Origin: a virus
Virus record (IMG/VR): IMGVR_UViG_3300015360_000048
Span: 1 to 57,622 of that record
Direction: 5' to 3' (one strand)
Length of the DNA stretch: 57,622 nt
Part shown: in pieces, positions 24,162 to 33,131 of the stretch
Position numbering within the stretch: position 1 is the stretch's first letter
Layout of the letters: each line of letters opens with the position of its first letter
Notes under the pieces: model-generated
Seen by the model: only the letters and a program-made list of their open reading frames with translations
Databases searched by the model: none
What the model was told of the DNA's origin: nothing
Made by a program: the position numbers and the translations under genes

Positions 24162-25181
24162 TTAGATTAAAGTCTGAATGATGTCCCAATGATCTTCAAA
24201 AAGGTCATCAGAACGTAGTTCTGATAGTTTGACCCATGCTGCTTTGTCTGCATCATCGGCTCCTCTCACGTCTGGTAGCCCCACATCTGGCAGACTGTTC
24301 AAATCCATCAAGTATGCTTGTGTGATTGTCCGACCGCGTTCAGAGCGGAAGGGCGCATCAAATGTTCTTGTCTTTGTAATTTTGCCACGAAGTAATGCCT
24401 GTGGCAATTTGATTCCTGTCTCTTCTTTGAGCTCACGAATCATTGCATCTTCAAGGCGTTCATCAACTTGAACGAAACCACCTGGTAAAGCCCACAATCC
24501 CTTCCCGGGATCTGCACGACGCCTTACTAAAAGAATGTGTGCTGCCTTGATAAGTACCACATCAACCGTCTGGAAAAATGGCGGATAGGGAGCTGCTTCC
24601 CATTGCTTCTTGTAGTTCTTGATGAATGTGTTTTGAGCAATGAGATCATAATAAACCTTATTGTTATTCCGCAACCATTCTTCAAGATAAGCATTGGTTT
24701 CTTCGGTCAACTGTTCAGGTGAGAATGAATAAAGTTTTTCATCAAACATTCTGTCTCTGATTTGTGTCGCCGACAAAATCACCTGCTGTGGTACATCAAT
24801 TGATTCCCAATAGGGGAACATCTTCAAGTAGAATGAACTGCGATCTTTACTGTGACCGATGACCCCAATATTGGCAGTTTTAGAATTCACAACCAATCGA
24901 TCAATTGAGGCGTGAAGTTCAGACAACCATTTGGTGTCGTCGTAAATCCAGTCTGGATGATAAATGAAATGAAGTCGTTGGCGATCATGTTTATCAAAAT
25001 TCCACATGATCATTTCCATGCGCTCTGAAGCATTCCATGGATTGCGGCCACTGCGGGCACGGTTAGCTCCGCCTAATACGATGATAACGTTCTTCGAAAG
25101 CTCTAATGCTTTTTGAACAACGCTGTGATGGCCTTTGTGGTATGGTTGGAATCGTCCAATAAAGATGAGATAGTCAAACAT
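24162..25181 (-). CDS. nadM: Bifunctional NMN adenylyltransferase / Nudix hydrolase
   Basis: The 339-residue protein has an N-terminal nucleotidyltransferase domain (IGRFQPYHKGHHSV, about 8-21, with the H-x-G-H motif, and a later SATQIRDR, ISTMR-like). The C-terminal Nudix domain has the box GGFVQVDERLEDAMIREL then KEETGI. NMN adenylyltransferase makes NAD+ from NMN and ATP. The Nudix part probably acts on ADP-ribose-type molecules. Same operon as nadV, 47 bases apart. Confidence 0.93.
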   Translation of the reverse strand: MFDYLIFIGRFQPYHKGHHSVVQKALELSKNVIIVLGGANRARSGRNPWNASERMEMIMWNFDKHDRQRLHFIYHPDWIYDDTKWLSELHASIDRLVVNSKTANIGVIGHSKDRSSFYLKMFPYWESIDVPQQVILSATQIRDRMFDEKLYSFSPEQLTEETNAYLEEWLRNNNKVYYDLIAQNTFIKNYKKQWEAAPYPPFFQTVDVVLIKAAHILLVRRRADPGKGLWALPGGFVQVDERLEDAMIRELKEETGIKLPQALLRGKITKTRTFDAPFRSERGRTITQAYLMDLNSLPDVGLPDVRGADDADKAAWVKLSELRSDDLFEDHWDIIQTLI

Positions 25182-25284
25182 AGCAAGCTCCTTGCTAAAA
25201 AGTTACCAGGGGTCTTTCTCCAGGTGTGATGTATGGCATCACTTATAACCTTACTTATAACATAGAACTTGAAAGAATATCAAG

Positions 25285-25794
25285 TTATTCTACGAGCTGC
25301 GAATAGTAAATGTGAGCGCCTACCGTCTTACCCTTGGCACCCTTCGACCACTTCGGAGTAATTCTTTTTTCATGATAAAACTTAGCGCCTTTTGTTGTGT
25401 CACCGTGCACTCCACGCAATGTTCCCATCACAGTGATTAAGATACCCGTAAGACGCATTTTTTCACGACGTCCTGCTGGTGTTACATCATCTGAGAGGTC
25501 ATCGAAGTAACATGAAAACTGCTTAAAGTCTCGTGCTACGCCACAAATTGAAGTTGACCAGCGCTTCTTCTTATCTTTCGTGCGGTTGATCATCACGTTC
25601 GTTATCGCAATCCACTCTTCGCGATTTTGACCACGCGCTTCGTGCCAAACTGTTTGAGCCGCACAGAACACATCGCGTTCAGTGTAAACACCTGCATCAG
25701 CATGTGAGTTAAACAAAGAACCCACCATTGACATTACCTTTATTGTCATCCCACTCATAGCCATCTTAAAGTACCACCTTTTGTTAAGTCCCAA
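25285..25794 (-). CDS. Endolysin, SleB-type cell-wall hydrolase
   Basis: The 169-residue protein contains the hydrolase_2 (SleB) pattern: CAAQTVWHEARGQNREEW with the catalytic Glu in HEARG, AITNVMINR, a CxFSCYFD segment, and GAKFYHEK ... WSKG near the end. It should cleave peptidoglycan. The N-terminus has a basic start then a weakly hydrophobic stretch (MTIKVMSMVGSLFNSHADA) that could be a signal or signal-arrest sequence. An internal ATG about 10 residues in would place it closer to the terminus. No holin is obvious beside it. Confidence 0.85.
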   Translation of the reverse strand: MGLNKRWYFKMAMSGMTIKVMSMVGSLFNSHADAGVYTERDVFCAAQTVWHEARGQNREEWIAITNVMINRTKDKKKRWSTSICGVARDFKQFSCYFDDLSDDVTPAGRREKMRLTGILITVMGTLRGVHGDTTKGAKFYHEKRITPKWSKGAKGKTVGAHIYYSQLVE

Positions 25795-25862
25795 TATGAA
25801 TATGATAACACATTCTAGAAATATAACAATTGGAAACGGTGGGTTGAGTTACTCAAAAGTAA

Positions 25863-25885
25863 ACCCCGGAACTAGCTGTTCCGGG
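25863..25885 (-). terminator. Rho-independent terminator
   Basis: Stem CCCCGGAAC/GTTCCGGGG (9 bp) with a 5-nt loop. On the minus strand it is followed by TTTACTTTT. It closes the leftward replisome transcript downstream of regA. Confidence 0.75.
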
Positions 25886-26051
25886 GCTTGATATCTTGAT
25901 AAAAATATCTTTACATACTAGGTTCTACATTAGAGCCTTCAGTTTGCACCAGACAGCTCAATCGTTACGCCCGTTCTTAGCGCCACTGGTTTAATTGATC
26001 CGCAACGGGGAAGCATGATCATTCGGTGGGTGCAATTACGAGTAGTCCTAA
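25886..26051. other. Intergenic stretch downstream of regA
   Basis: No gene is convincing here. A 27-codon minus-strand frame (MIMLPRCGSIKPV...) has no ribosome binding site. The stretch 25940-26030 is more GC-rich than its flanks and may be a transcript 3' end or a small RNA. Confidence 0.4.
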
Positions 26052-26531
26052 TTACGCTACCTTTGGAATTGCTTCCTCAGGCATTCTCTTCTTTCCAATG
26101 CTATACTTCGGAATCAAAGTCCACTGGTCTTTCTCTTTAAATGAAAGAACTTTAATCTTCGAGAGCGGGCACGTCAGTTCAGTTGTTTTAACTTTATCGA
26201 CTACTTTAATCAAGTCCCATTCTGAGAGAAGATTGGCAATTGTATTTCTACGTGCTTTATCTTCTTCTGAGAAGTTTGTTGGTTTGCCGTCAAGCATAAA
26301 CAGTTCCTTGAAATGAACTAGATAATACTTTTCCTTCTTGTGTAAGATATGACAACTCTGATAAAGCTCATGTTTCGAGGATGAAGCGACACCGATACGG
26401 GTCAATGTTTCTTTCACTTTCAAGAAGTTATCCTGTAACGGCAAAGAAATTTCCACCATACTATCGACAATAACTTTCTGTCTTTCTTGAGATCTTAGGT
26501 ATTCTTCAGTTTTGTCTGAATTGTTATCCAT
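26052..26531 (-). CDS. regA: Translational repressor RegA
   Basis: This RNA-binding protein represses translation of early phage mRNAs. FLKVKETLTRIGVASS, LYQSCHILHKKEKYYLVHFKEL then GKPTNFSEEDKARRN align closely with T4 RegA (122 residues). The frame has about 25 extra N-terminal residues. ATG at 26531, just after the gp62 stop, is preferred. An internal ATG (MVEISLPLQ, 26459) corresponds to the T4 start and cannot be excluded. It is the distal gene of the clamp operon, as in T4. Confidence 0.92.
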   Translation of the reverse strand: MDNNSDKTEEYLRSQERQKVIVDSMVEISLPLQDNFLKVKETLTRIGVASSSKHELYQSCHILHKKEKYYLVHFKELFMLDGKPTNFSEEDKARRNTIANLLSEWDLIKVVDKVKTTELTCPLSKIKVLSFKEKDQWTLIPKYSIGKKRMPEEAIPKVA

Positions 26532-26535
26532 TATT

Positions 26536-26934
26536 TTATCCACCTTTGTCTATTTTCTGTATGATGTCGTCAATCTGTTCTTCTGTGAGAACCTTCATGA
26601 TGTGCCTCATCTTCCGTGGATTGCATCCACAAGCCATGCACAAGGCTTTAATGTGTTCTTCTCCGTATTCTTTTTCAGCTTTATCGCGTCTAAACCAACG
26701 CTCTGCTTTCGCGATCGTGTTATAGAGGAAATCATAATGCTGCTTGTTCGTCAAACCCTGCAACTGGTTGGCTTCATTCGCCAACATGATGCTATTAACG
26801 AAATTTGAGAAATACAAGTTTATGTTTCTTTGAACATATTCTTTATTGGAAGGCATATCATCTTCAGTCTTAATATGGCCTTTCTTCTGACCAATGCTAT
26901 TGATAATATCCCAATGGGTCCATTCCTGTGACAT
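26536..26934 (-). CDS. 62: Clamp-loader small subunit, T4 gp62-like
   Basis: The 132-residue protein pairs with gp44 to load the gp45 clamp. The start MSQEWTHWDIINSIGQKK at 26934 overlaps the gp44 stop (TAATG). Features include WDIINSI and YVQRNINLYFSNF, followed by CMACGCNPRKMRHIMKVL. Length is below T4 gp62 (187). The identity rests on position between gp44 and regA plus fragmentary similarity. Confidence 0.82.
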   Translation of the reverse strand: MSQEWTHWDIINSIGQKKGHIKTEDDMPSNKEYVQRNINLYFSNFVNSIMLANEANQLQGLTNKQHYDFLYNTIAKAERWFRRDKAEKEYGEEHIKALCMACGCNPRKMRHIMKVLTEEQIDDIIQKIDKGG

Positions 26935-27887
26935 TAGTAGCACGACGCCATAATTTCAACCAACATAGCGGTCGTGTTGATTTCAATATGTGAAACCGTC
27001 GATGCTTGATGGTCGTATCTGTTCATGATCAACAGAAGGTTGGGCTGTTTGCTAATGTCAAGTTTTGCTGTTAGCTGAGTGTAAAGCTCTTCCAAGAAAC
27101 TCGAGAAGTCAAGGTCTGAGTTATCTCTAACCCATTTTCTCATTCCAGTGAAATCTTTCTTGGCTAACTGTTCTAGTAGCCTATCGAGACTGACCATTTC
27201 GATCTGAACCAAGATTCCTGAATCAATACGCTTACCGCCTTTTGAGTAACGCTGTAATTCGCTGATACATTTTCTTAAATCTGGATAGAACTTTTTATAG
27301 ATTTCAACCACTACTTTGGGATCATGATCAACATTTTCTGTTTTAAGAATATATAGGAGGCGCTCGACCTGCTGTATTTTCAAGGCTGCTGATTCCTGAG
27401 CCGTGATATTTGCAAAGTTGAAATCTATTGTTGAAAGCCTTGACTTCAGTTCCTTGATAATCCGGTTCGGATAATTGCAAGTTAGAATGAAACCACAGTT
27501 CTGGGAGAATTCTTCGATGAAGTTTCTAAGAGCTGGTTGAATCCATAACTTGTGAAGATAATCTGCTTCATCCAAGATAACGTATTTTCTACCGTGCCCC
27601 TTCAAAGTTACCGTGGAAGCGAAGTCTGTAATTGAAGTTCTTAAAACATCAATACCAGCATTCAACGATCCATTGATAACCATAAACTCTGCATCGAGAT
27701 CTTTCATTGCAGCTTTAGCAATGGTCGTCTTGCCAATACCAGCTGAACCGGTAAGCAAGAGATTTGGTAAGTAACCACTTTGAATAAAGTTCGCGAAAGT
27801 CTCTTTTACCGTGTTTGGCAAAGCGACATCGACAATACTTCTAGGACGATATTTTTCCGCCCATAGTACATCTTCTAAAATTTCCAT
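26934..27887 (-). CDS. 44: Sliding-clamp loader ATPase, T4 gp44-like
   Basis: The 317-residue AAA+ protein starts WAEKYRPRSIVDVALP, typical of clamp loaders. Walker A is TGSAGIGKTTIAKA (about 46-59), Walker B YVILDEADYLHKL, sensor 1 GFILTCNYPNRI, and the SRLSTIDF segment supplies the arginine finger. It is encoded between gp45 and gp62 as in T4. Confidence 0.95.
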   Translation of the reverse strand: MEILEDVLWAEKYRPRSIVDVALPNTVKETFANFIQSGYLPNLLLTGSAGIGKTTIAKAAMKDLDAEFMVINGSLNAGIDVLRTSITDFASTVTLKGHGRKYVILDEADYLHKLWIQPALRNFIEEFSQNCGFILTCNYPNRIIKELKSRLSTIDFNFANITAQESAALKIQQVERLLYILKTENVDHDPKVVVEIYKKFYPDLRKCISELQRYSKGGKRIDSGILVQIEMVSLDRLLEQLAKKDFTGMRKWVRDNSDLDFSSFLEELYTQLTAKLDISKQPNLLLIMNRYDHQASTVSHIEINTTAMLVEIMASCY

Positions 27888-27891
27888 TCAA

Positions 27892-28566
27892 TCAAGCCTC
27901 CAAGAATGAAGGCTTCTTGACCGATGGAATAAAGTATTTCAATTTTCTATTTTTGGAAATAAAACAAACGAACATCTTATCTGTGAAGTGTACATCGTAA
28001 TCATCCCCGAGCATTGGGAGATTCAAAGCTGAAAGAACATATCTGAACTTCTTTGTTGTCGGCCCTAACTCATACATGGCACCATCAGAATCAGATTCCT
28101 TTGTGTCCATGGTTCTTACAATCATCTTTTCACCGTCACCTTCAAACGAGAGTGAATCTTGATTATAAATTGAATTTGCTTTGATTACCGTCTTGAGAAG
28201 ATCCTTATCCATTGAAATTTGCATAACAATCTCACCTGGGCTCAATGCCTTGTCTAGAGGTGGATGCTTAATAAGGATTGGATTACAGAACTTAAATGTT
28301 GCATCATGAGTTCCTTCTTTTAGAAAGACCTGTGAATCTGAAAATTCAACGTCTGGTGTATTGAACAACGAAAAGATCCCTAGGAATTTGTTCAGGTCAT
28401 AGATACCAAATTGTTTTGGGATCTCTTCGTCGATCTCGGCTTCGGCGTATATACCGCCGGTTGGAGATAAGAGTTTTTGTGTTTTGCCTTCTAGAAACAA
28501 AATAGATTTATTGATCGTCGCAAAGTTTTGTAGAATTTCCAGTGAGGACTGGCTGAATTTTAGCAT
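27892..28566 (-). CDS. 45: DNA polymerase sliding clamp, T4 gp45-like
   Basis: The 224-residue processivity clamp opens MLKFSQSSLEILQNFATINK. FGIYDLNKFLGIFSLF and LSALNLPMLGDDYDVHF match the T4 gp45 fold. As in T4, it is also expected to act as activator of gp55-dependent late transcription. It overlaps the upstream small gene's stop by one base. Confidence 0.93.
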   Translation of the reverse strand: MLKFSQSSLEILQNFATINKSILFLEGKTQKLLSPTGGIYAEAEIDEEIPKQFGIYDLNKFLGIFSLFNTPDVEFSDSQVFLKEGTHDATFKFCNPILIKHPPLDKALSPGEIVMQISMDKDLLKTVIKANSIYNQDSLSFEGDGEKMIVRTMDTKESDSDGAMYELGPTTKKFRYVLSALNLPMLGDDYDVHFTDKMFVCFISKNRKLKYFIPSVKKPSFLEA

Positions 28567-28862
28567 TAAGTATTATCATCCTTTTTAGGTTTCATTTTGT
28601 CTAAGCAGTACATCGCCATTATTCCAAAATGTATTATTTTCAATAGGTCTTGTCTGTTGTACCCCTCTTTAAGACCAAATCTGTCGGCATATTTCATTGC
28701 ACTGCTTGTGCTGAAATACAGACCTCTGAGGGGAATCTTGGAAATTAGTTCAAAAGTTTGAACCGAATTATCATTGTTACTATAATGTTTTCTGTAAGTA
28801 GAATCAATGTAATTCTTTAACTCTTCAAGAATTTCTGCTTCTTTAAATTTATAATCGACCAA
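28566..28862 (-). CDS. Small conserved phage protein (DUF3310-like)
   Basis: The 98-residue protein contains YIDSTYRKHYS, then TSSAMKYADRFGLKEGYNRQDLLKIIHFGI. The pattern (HYS..., KYa.RfG.K.gynr.DLlKiiH) resembles the DUF3310/SaV-like proteins common in phages. No activity is assigned. No ATG precedes the conserved part in frame, so TTG at 28862, next to the upstream stop, is taken as the start. Confidence 0.65.
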   Translation of the reverse strand: MVDYKFKEAEILEELKNYIDSTYRKHYSNNDNSVQTFELISKIPLRGLYFSTSSAMKYADRFGLKEGYNRQDLLKIIHFGIMAMYCLDKMKPKKDDNT

Positions 28863-29768
28863 TTACTTTTTCAAGCCTTTCAATTTTGATGGATCGGCTG
28901 TTAATGACACACCTGCTGCGGCGAGTGCACTAACATTTCCTTTGAACGAATATGAACCGATGTGGTTCAAAGTCATCCATGGACAAACCCAAACCTTACC
29001 ACCAGCTTGTCGAACCATCTGACAGAACATATAGTCTTCCGAAAGTAATCTTTCAGTTTTTGGATCTACTTCTACTGGGAAATAATTATGGATATATCTA
29101 ACGCCATCGAAATCTTTGTTCCGGGCGTGATCGGGTTTGTATTTTCGTTCAGGAAACTTCTTCTTAAATTTTTCAAAAGTTCCACGTTGAATCATCATAA
29201 ACCCAGTCCCCGATTCAAATACTTCAAGCGGCTGGAATAGATTCACTTCTGTTCCTGGCTTCATAGGAAGGCAATTGAAAACGAAATCTCCAACGAAATC
29301 TTCTAATTGGAAAGGGTTCTGATCAGCAAAGCCTTTGTTGACAGCCACCATAACCTTTTCCCACGAGATATTCTTCTTGGGATACGGGCCACATATGATG
29401 TCTTTATCTCCGCCTGGATCGGCAAGATTCAAAAGAGCTAAGACGTTTACGGGATCAAACTCAATATCAGAGTCGATGAAGATCATATGAGTAAACTCTT
29501 CGTTTCTCATAAACTCATCGGCGCAATAGTTTCTAGCACGCTGAATCAAAGATTCATTAAACATGCAATAGAACTGCATGGGAATCTTATGGCGTTCGCA
29601 AAGAATTGCTAGATTTACTAGAGACTGGGTATATTGACCAGTGCACATCCCGCCATACATTGGCGTGACAACTAGGAGTTTATATTTTCTTAATTTCTCT
29701 ACTGAAATGGCCATTTCAGGGACCCCTTCTTGAGGTCCCTGTTTAAGCTTCTTATCTTCTAAATTCAT
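28863..29768 (-). CDS. Glycosyltransferase, GT-A type
   Basis: The 301-residue protein has LLVVTPMYGGMCTGQYTQSL, then RARNYCADEF, and the nucleotide-sugar DxD-type motif IFIDSDIEFD (about 92-101). Aromatic EDYMFCQMVRQAGGKVW and a C-terminal LNHIG complete the fold seen in T4-like cyanophage glycosyltransferases. It sits between the clamp operon and a CobS-like ATPase. Acceptor unknown: modified phage DNA, a virion protein or host surface glycan are all possible. Confidence 0.85.
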   Translation of the reverse strand: MNLEDKKLKQGPQEGVPEMAISVEKLRKYKLLVVTPMYGGMCTGQYTQSLVNLAILCERHKIPMQFYCMFNESLIQRARNYCADEFMRNEEFTHMIFIDSDIEFDPVNVLALLNLADPGGDKDIICGPYPKKNISWEKVMVAVNKGFADQNPFQLEDFVGDFVFNCLPMKPGTEVNLFQPLEVFESGTGFMMIQRGTFEKFKKKFPERKYKPDHARNKDFDGVRYIHNYFPVEVDPKTERLLSEDYMFCQMVRQAGGKVWVCPWMTLNHIGSYSFKGNVSALAAAGVSLTADPSKLKGLKK

Positions 29769-29779
29769 TCATTCCTTTA

Positions 29780-30721
29780 TTAAGGGGCCTTGGTGCCATT
29801 AAATGGCCGGAAGTTCCCCATCTGGAGATCTTCCATCGCCTTCTTCTTGAGTCTTTCTTGTTCTGCTACTGACACCGGCGAAATCGCGTTGAACATCTGC
29901 ATAAAGCTGTCCTTCGTGTGCGTTGGGAATCTGTTGAAACACATTTCCAATGCCGTTGTTTCTTCGCCCCATATCGAATACGCCTTCAAAATGTGAACAA
30001 GTCTACGAGTTGAAAGTGTGAATTCTTGGTTCCCAACCTTGTGGGATGTCCGAATCTTATTCGCCAACTCAATAATGTTGTTGACGAACGTTTCTTTTCC
30101 TTTGATCTTCAGTGTCTCACAGTTGTTCAAAAGAATTCTTGTTTCCAACTGAACTGAAGGATAGTTGATTTCGAACGTGAGCGGGAAACGTTCCAGGAAC
30201 GCTTCGTTCAAGCACTGTGTACCGATAAACGAGCCTGTGTCATCCCCCAAGCCCTTGGTATTTGCCGTCGCCGTGATTTGGAAACCCTTGGCCGGCGTGA
30301 TCCATTCCTTGGTCCGCTTCACATAATAGCCGCGACCTTCAATAACCGACTGCAAACACATAATCTTCGTTGGGCTTGCCAAGTCTACTTCATCGAGAAG
30401 AAGCATTGCCCCCTGTTGCATCGCCTTAACAACCGGCCCATGCTCGAAAACAGTGTTGCCGTCTTTCAACCGATAACCGCCCATCAAGGCGTCTTCATCA
30501 GTTTCAATTGTCAAGTTGACACGAAACATTTCGTGCTTACGTTCTGCACAACACATTTCAACCATCATTGTTTTGCCGGCGCCCGAAGGTCCAGTAAACA
30601 GAATTGGATAAAACATGCCGCTGGCACCGACCATTAGCAGGTTCTTGTAGTCTTGAGTTGGAACAAAGTGCTTGTCCCATTGTGGTATTACACCACAAGT
30701 CTCATCGGCGCCTTCAATCAT
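29780..30721 (-). CDS. cobS: AAA+ ATPase, CobS/MoxR-like
   Basis: The 313-residue protein has Walker A LFTGPSGAGKTMMVEM (about 42-57), Walker B MLLLDEVDLASP, and sensor FQITATANTKGLGDD. The linker DALMGGYRLKDGNTVFEHGP is the CobS type. In bacteria CobS works with CobT and CobN to insert cobalt in the cobalamin ring. Phage copies are common in T4-like cyanophages, but their partner is uncertain. Start overlaps the stop of the vWA gene (ATGA), so the two products are coupled. Confidence 0.88.
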   Translation of the reverse strand: MIEGADETCGVIPQWDKHFVPTQDYKNLLMVGASGMFYPILFTGPSGAGKTMMVEMCCAERKHEMFRVNLTIETDEDALMGGYRLKDGNTVFEHGPVVKAMQQGAMLLLDEVDLASPTKIMCLQSVIEGRGYYVKRTKEWITPAKGFQITATANTKGLGDDTGSFIGTQCLNEAFLERFPLTFEINYPSVQLETRILLNNCETLKIKGKETFVNNIIELANKIRTSHKVGNQEFTLSTRRLVHILKAYSIWGEETTALEMCFNRFPTHTKDSFMQMFNAISPVSVAEQERLKKKAMEDLQMGNFRPFNGTKAP

Positions 30722-32580
30722 ATTACCTTCCTTTTCACTTTTGACATAGTCTCTATCATCTTCTCAATAAACATATTACTATTAGAAGCTGAAGAAAACA
30801 AGTTTTGATTTACCTTAAACGTTGCTGTCGTCCCATTATATTCTTCTAATATCTCAATCTTTGTATTATGCGTAATATCGAAGTTGAAAACGTTGCATCC
30901 CAGGCGCTGCCTCAAGATTTCATACAGTGCCGGCGTATTGTCACCTCTTGATCCATCTTTACGAGTGGTTGTATGTGTGATACGTGTCCGTTCGTCTACG
31001 ATGTAATCATAAACGTTTCCACAAGTGCATCCGCCGTCTGTAAGGAAGATGCAGTTGAGAACGTCGATAGCATATCTTGCTTTCATCTCTTCACCAATCT
31101 TCTTCACATAATTTACTGAAGTCGACAGTGGAGTTCCACCCAAGTCTGAGAACTGTGTAAGTATTTCGAGGTTTTCTCTGTTCTTCTGCAATGTAAATTC
31201 GCTGCTGAAGAATTCGATCATACCAAATTTGCCTTGAGCAAAGTGCGTGTCTTTGATCGTCTCTGCTTTGCCATAAATATCGGAAAAACCAAACACCTTA
31301 TAGGGAACTCTGAGCCGTTGGCAAAACTGCGTCAGCTTGTAGGTGTACTGCATAACTGAACTGAATATGCCGCTCATTGAACCGCTGCAATCAACAACCA
31401 TAATGAAACCATGGTTTTTGTTGTCGTGGGTGATAACGTTCTTTGAAAAGATTTTGTCGTCGAACATATACTTGTGCAAAGCATTCATATCCAACTGACC
31501 TTTTTGAACTTCGTAGATTCTGGCCATGTCACGTGCCTTCATCTTACGTTCAAACACCGAGGCCATATAATTGACATAGTCCCTGTTCGTCGCTGCCAGT
31601 TTTGAATCTCTGGAGCGGTTCTTGAGCACTTGAGACAACGGCACAATGAAATCACGCCAATTCGTTGGATCCTTCATGTAGAGGTATTTCTTGTTATAAT
31701 TGTATGAAGGAGTCATCCGTTCTGATTTGTTTGCTTTAGACTGTACATCAATTGGTGTGGAGCCGGTAATGATCTTTTCAAGTTCCTTACCGAGTTCCGA
31801 GTTAGGGTCGACATCCATCTTGATGCCTTTAACTTCACGTCCGTTAACGTCGTAGAACTTTCCGTCCTTACCTTGCTTGACAACCGAGAAGCCCATGAGC
31901 TTTTGGCTCTGTGCATACAGTTCTTTTTCTTCTTCCTTGAACTGTTCAAACAAACGTTCGGCGATGTCAATGACCTGAGGGAACGTTTGCACGTCTCTGA
32001 TCTCCTGTACGATCGCTTCGTCTTTTGCTTTGAACTGCACGTTGAACGGATTGTCCAGCGGCGAAGTTTTGAAATATGTATTGATCAAATCTGGAAGCGA
32101 GCGTTCCTGCAACGGCTTCGCTGTTGGATCCTTCATACGGAAGAAGTCTTTTTCAACCATAATGTCGGTGATACCTTTGATGTACCACTTCTGAGTCCCT
32201 GGATACTTTCGTTGTACTAGCCGATCAATACGGCAATCTTCAACAATGTTCAGGATGGACTGAAACAATTGCTGGTCTTTTTCTGGTTTGGATTTGATAG
32301 TCTTCAACCACAATTCACAGTCAGTCCAAATTGCATGGCTGACTTCGTGGGTCAATAAGAAATTGAAAGTATCTGGTTCAACGTCCCAGTCGGGAACAAA
32401 AATCGTTTTGGATTGGAGATCAATAAAGGCCGTGTCAATAGTATCTTGAACCTGAACATAGAGGTTCTCAGAAGACAATATCTTCGCGAACGTGCTTCCG
32501 TAGGAAACGCTAAAAGGCTCACGCTTACGGTTAGTTGGCGATATACTTTTCTTCTCTGGTACTAAGATTTGAAAGGCCAT
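30718..32580 (-). CDS. cobT: CobT-like vWA protein, partner of the CobS-like ATPase
   Basis: The 620-residue protein has an N-terminal LLTHEVSHAIW (H78, E79, H82), followed by LNIVEDCRIDRLVQRKYPG, as in CobT-type and vWA-metallo proteins. The C-terminal vWA domain has MIDAS MVVDCSGSMSGIF (about 400). ATG at 32580 (TGATG overlap with the def stop) starts MAFQILVPEKK. MoxR/vWA pairs generally act as remodelling machines for metal insertion or assembly. Involvement in B12 supply for the class II RNR would fit, but phage target specificity is unproven. Confidence 0.82.
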   Translation of the reverse strand: MAFQILVPEKKSISPTNRKREPFSVSYGSTFAKILSSENLYVQVQDTIDTAFIDLQSKTIFVPDWDVEPDTFNFLLTHEVSHAIWTDCELWLKTIKSKPEKDQQLFQSILNIVEDCRIDRLVQRKYPGTQKWYIKGITDIMVEKDFFRMKDPTAKPLQERSLPDLINTYFKTSPLDNPFNVQFKAKDEAIVQEIRDVQTFPQVIDIAERLFEQFKEEEKELYAQSQKLMGFSVVKQGKDGKFYDVNGREVKGIKMDVDPNSELGKELEKIITGSTPIDVQSKANKSERMTPSYNYNKKYLYMKDPTNWRDFIVPLSQVLKNRSRDSKLAATNRDYVNYMASVFERKMKARDMARIYEVQKGQLDMNALHKYMFDDKIFSKNVITHDNKNHGFIMVVDCSGSMSGIFSSVMQYTYKLTQFCQRLRVPYKVFGFSDIYGKAETIKDTHFAQGKFGMIEFFSSEFTLQKNRENLEILTQFSDLGGTPLSTSVNYVKKIGEEMKARYAIDVLNCIFLTDGGCTCGNVYDYIVDERTRITHTTTRKDGSRGDNTPALYEILRQRLGCNVFNFDITHNTKIEILEEYNGTTATFKVNQNLFSSASNSNMFIEKMIETMSKVKRKVI

Positions 32581-33131
32581 CAATCAATCCTATTGTTCAT
32601 TTTGTATAACATTCCTGCCTTATATATAACAGGAAATTTGTGCTTTGTCAATTTTCTTACCAACAATTCTAACTTTGGCCGACTAGATCCCCAAAGAATA
32701 GTCTTGCCTTGTAAATGTTCGTATTCGTGCTGAAAGATACGAGCTGTGAGATCTTCGTATTTTTCAGTTACAGTTACTCCATCCCAGGTTTCATAACGAA
32801 CTTTAACCCATTGGGCCCTGAAGACTGCTCCCTTAATTCCCGGGAGTGAAAGACATCCTTCTTCCATAATTGAAAGATTCGGTGATTGATCAATAATTCT
32901 GGGATTGAAGGCGCCCACGATATTATCTGGATCATGCCAAGCACCCATTATAAACATAGAATAAGGCATACCAACCTGATTAGCTGAGAGGCCAACGCCT
33001 TCGAGCTTAATCAAGGTTTCTTTCATCATATCATATAAGTGCTGAGGATTTATTGGGGGTTCAGCGAAATTAAATCTGGTAGCAGGGGTGTAAAGTCTTT
33101 CGTCATCATACGAAATCATTTCTAAAGGCAT
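32580..33131 (-). CDS. def: Peptide deformylase
   Basis: The 183-residue metalloenzyme removes the N-formyl group from new proteins. All three motifs are present: GVGLSANQVG (about 47-56), EGCLSLPG (about 91-98) and HEYEHLQG (about 134-141). Phage deformylases are known in T4-like cyanophages, usually with shorter chains. It lies between the gp46 gene and the vWA gene with overlapping start and stop codons. Confidence 0.93.
   Translation of the reverse strand: MPLEMISYDDERLYTPATRFNFAEPPINPQHLYDMMKETLIKLEGVGLSANQVGMPYSMFIMGAWHDPDNIVGAFNPRIIDQSPNLSIMEEGCLSLPGIKGAVFRAQWVKVRYETWDGVTVTEKYEDLTARIFQHEYEHLQGKTILWGSSRPKLELLVRKLTKHKFPVIYKAGMLYKMNNRID

Noticed and set aside
25940-26030. tRNA or small protein
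   Set aside because: GC content is raised, but no T-arm motif is found, and the 27-codon frame lacks a ribosome binding site.
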